Assembly: GCF_025420585.1 (NCBI RefSeq)
Contig: NZ_JAOEGB010000034.1
Location: 1 to 64,000, forward strand
Length of the DNA: 64,000 nt
Direction: 5' to 3'
DNA from: Planotetraspora sp. A-T 1434
Lineage (GTDB): Bacteria; Actinomycetota; Actinomycetes; Streptosporangiales; Streptosporangiaceae
Below, one piece after another: positions 63,544 to 64,000 of the stretch. The translations under genes were made by a program, and so were the position numbers. Below the pieces are notes generated by a model that saw only the letters and a program-made list of their open reading frames with translations, was not told the DNA's origin and did no database searches. Every line of letters begins with the position of its first letter. Position 1 is the first letter of the stretch.

Positions 63544-64000
63544 ATGCCCTCGCGACCGAACCTCTTCTCCGCCGCCTTCCTGAAGACCGACAACGGCTGG
63601 ACCGGGACCGAGGTCGACCTCGGTGACGCCGAGATCGCCGACGACCTGGGCGACGCCGTGCAGGAGGCGCTCGGCCTCAACGGCGACGAGCTGGCCCTGC
63701 TCTGCGTCGAGGTGGAGGACGAATGGTTCGCGCTCGTCCGCTACGAGGGCGACTCGGACCCCCGGGTGTTCCTCTCCGACGCCCACGCCGGTCAGACGGA
63801 TGCGCTCGGCGAGATCTTCGCCGAGCTGGCGGGCGTGGCGGTGGACAAGGACGCTCCCGACCTCGGCGTCCGTCCCGCCGGAGACTTCGAGCTGCTCAGC
63901 GACTTCTCCCTGAGCGGAGACGAGTTGCTGGAGCTCAGCATGGAGGAGGGTGTGCTGCCCGCGGACACCCTGTCGGTCATCGCCGAGCGCCTCTCCTTCG
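63544..64000 (+). CDS. tRNA adenosine deaminase-associated protein 2 (partial)
   Basis: Cut by the window edge after 152 codons. Shares the acidic composition, VFLSD motif and the end segment PADTLSVIAERLSF with the preceding gene (compare LLPDEVLSSIAARLGF), so the two are tandem paralogues. ATG 63544 lies 16 nt after the previous stop; the upstream GGGAGAACGG suits a ribosome site. Function unknown. Confidence 0.78.
   Translation, partial: MPSRPNLFSAAFLKTDNGWTGTEVDLGDAEIADDLGDAVQEALGLNGDELALLCVEVEDEWFALVRYEGDSDPRVFLSDAHAGQTDALGEIFAELAGVAVDKDAPDLGVRPAGDFELLSDFSLSGDELLELSMEEGVLPADTLSVIAERLSF

Overview
The window is high-GC chromosomal DNA from an actinobacterium and contains the replication origin. 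The dense GC-rich coding, GTG/TTG starts, ZAS-type anti-sigma factor, LAL/PadR/FadR regulators, and gene order (gnd-dnaN-dnaA-rpmH-rnpA-yidD-yidC-jag-rsmG-parA-parB, then trxA-trxB-antisigma-sigM-pseudokinase-murJ-DUF6049-cca) match what is known of Streptomyces and mycobacterial origin regions. The ddl next to parB, the tandem LAL genes and the second dnaN suggest Streptosporangiales, possibly Streptosporangiaceae. That placement is an inference; no rRNA is present to confirm it. I saw no insertion sequence, prophage, CRISPR array, rRNA or tRNA.

Layout. 0-10.7 kb: replication and segregation core, with oriC between dnaN and dnaA, then rpmH-rnpA-yidD-yidC-jag, rsmG, parA-parB, one parS inside parA and a parS cluster after parB. 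10.7-14.1 kb: D-Ala-D-Ala ligase, a PLP aminotransferase and a GNAT protein. 14.2-25.0 kb: thioredoxin pair, SigM and its anti-sigma factor, a membrane pseudokinase, MurJ, a large secreted DUF6049 protein, a YbaK-type editing domain and the CCA-adding enzyme. 25.0-29.8 kb: an unusual 53-bp repeat array, bioA, an MFS transporter, idi and ino1. 29.8-37.1 kb: PadR with its palindromic operator, DUF5318, a bifunctional PBP and two GT87-type membrane glycosyltransferases. 37.1-46.7 kb: a second copy of the 53-bp array, nfo, small membrane proteins, rpsF-ssb-rpsR-rplI, an amino-acid ABC transporter, a MATE exporter and dnaB.

46.7-64 kb is more accessory: two tandem LAL regulators (one with a decayed DNA-binding end), PadR, a membrane protein and a carotenoid oxygenase around a long inverted-repeat operator; a graveyard of a kinase-WD40 gene and an ABC ATPase gene; a two-component system; a second sliding clamp (dnaN2); a FadR regulator; an XRE-TPR regulator; a PH-domain operon; upp; and two tandem tRNA-adenosine-deaminase-associated proteins, the last cut by the window end.

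The genes cover chromosome replication (dnaA, dnaN, dnaB, ssb), segregation (parABS), envelope growth (ddl, murJ, pseudokinase, ponA, GT87, yidC) and redox/sigma control. The least expected structures are the paired 53-bp repeat arrays, the AT-rich codon patch at the dnaB P-loop (a known intein site), the fused pseudogene remnants near 55 kb, and TTA codons in essential genes.
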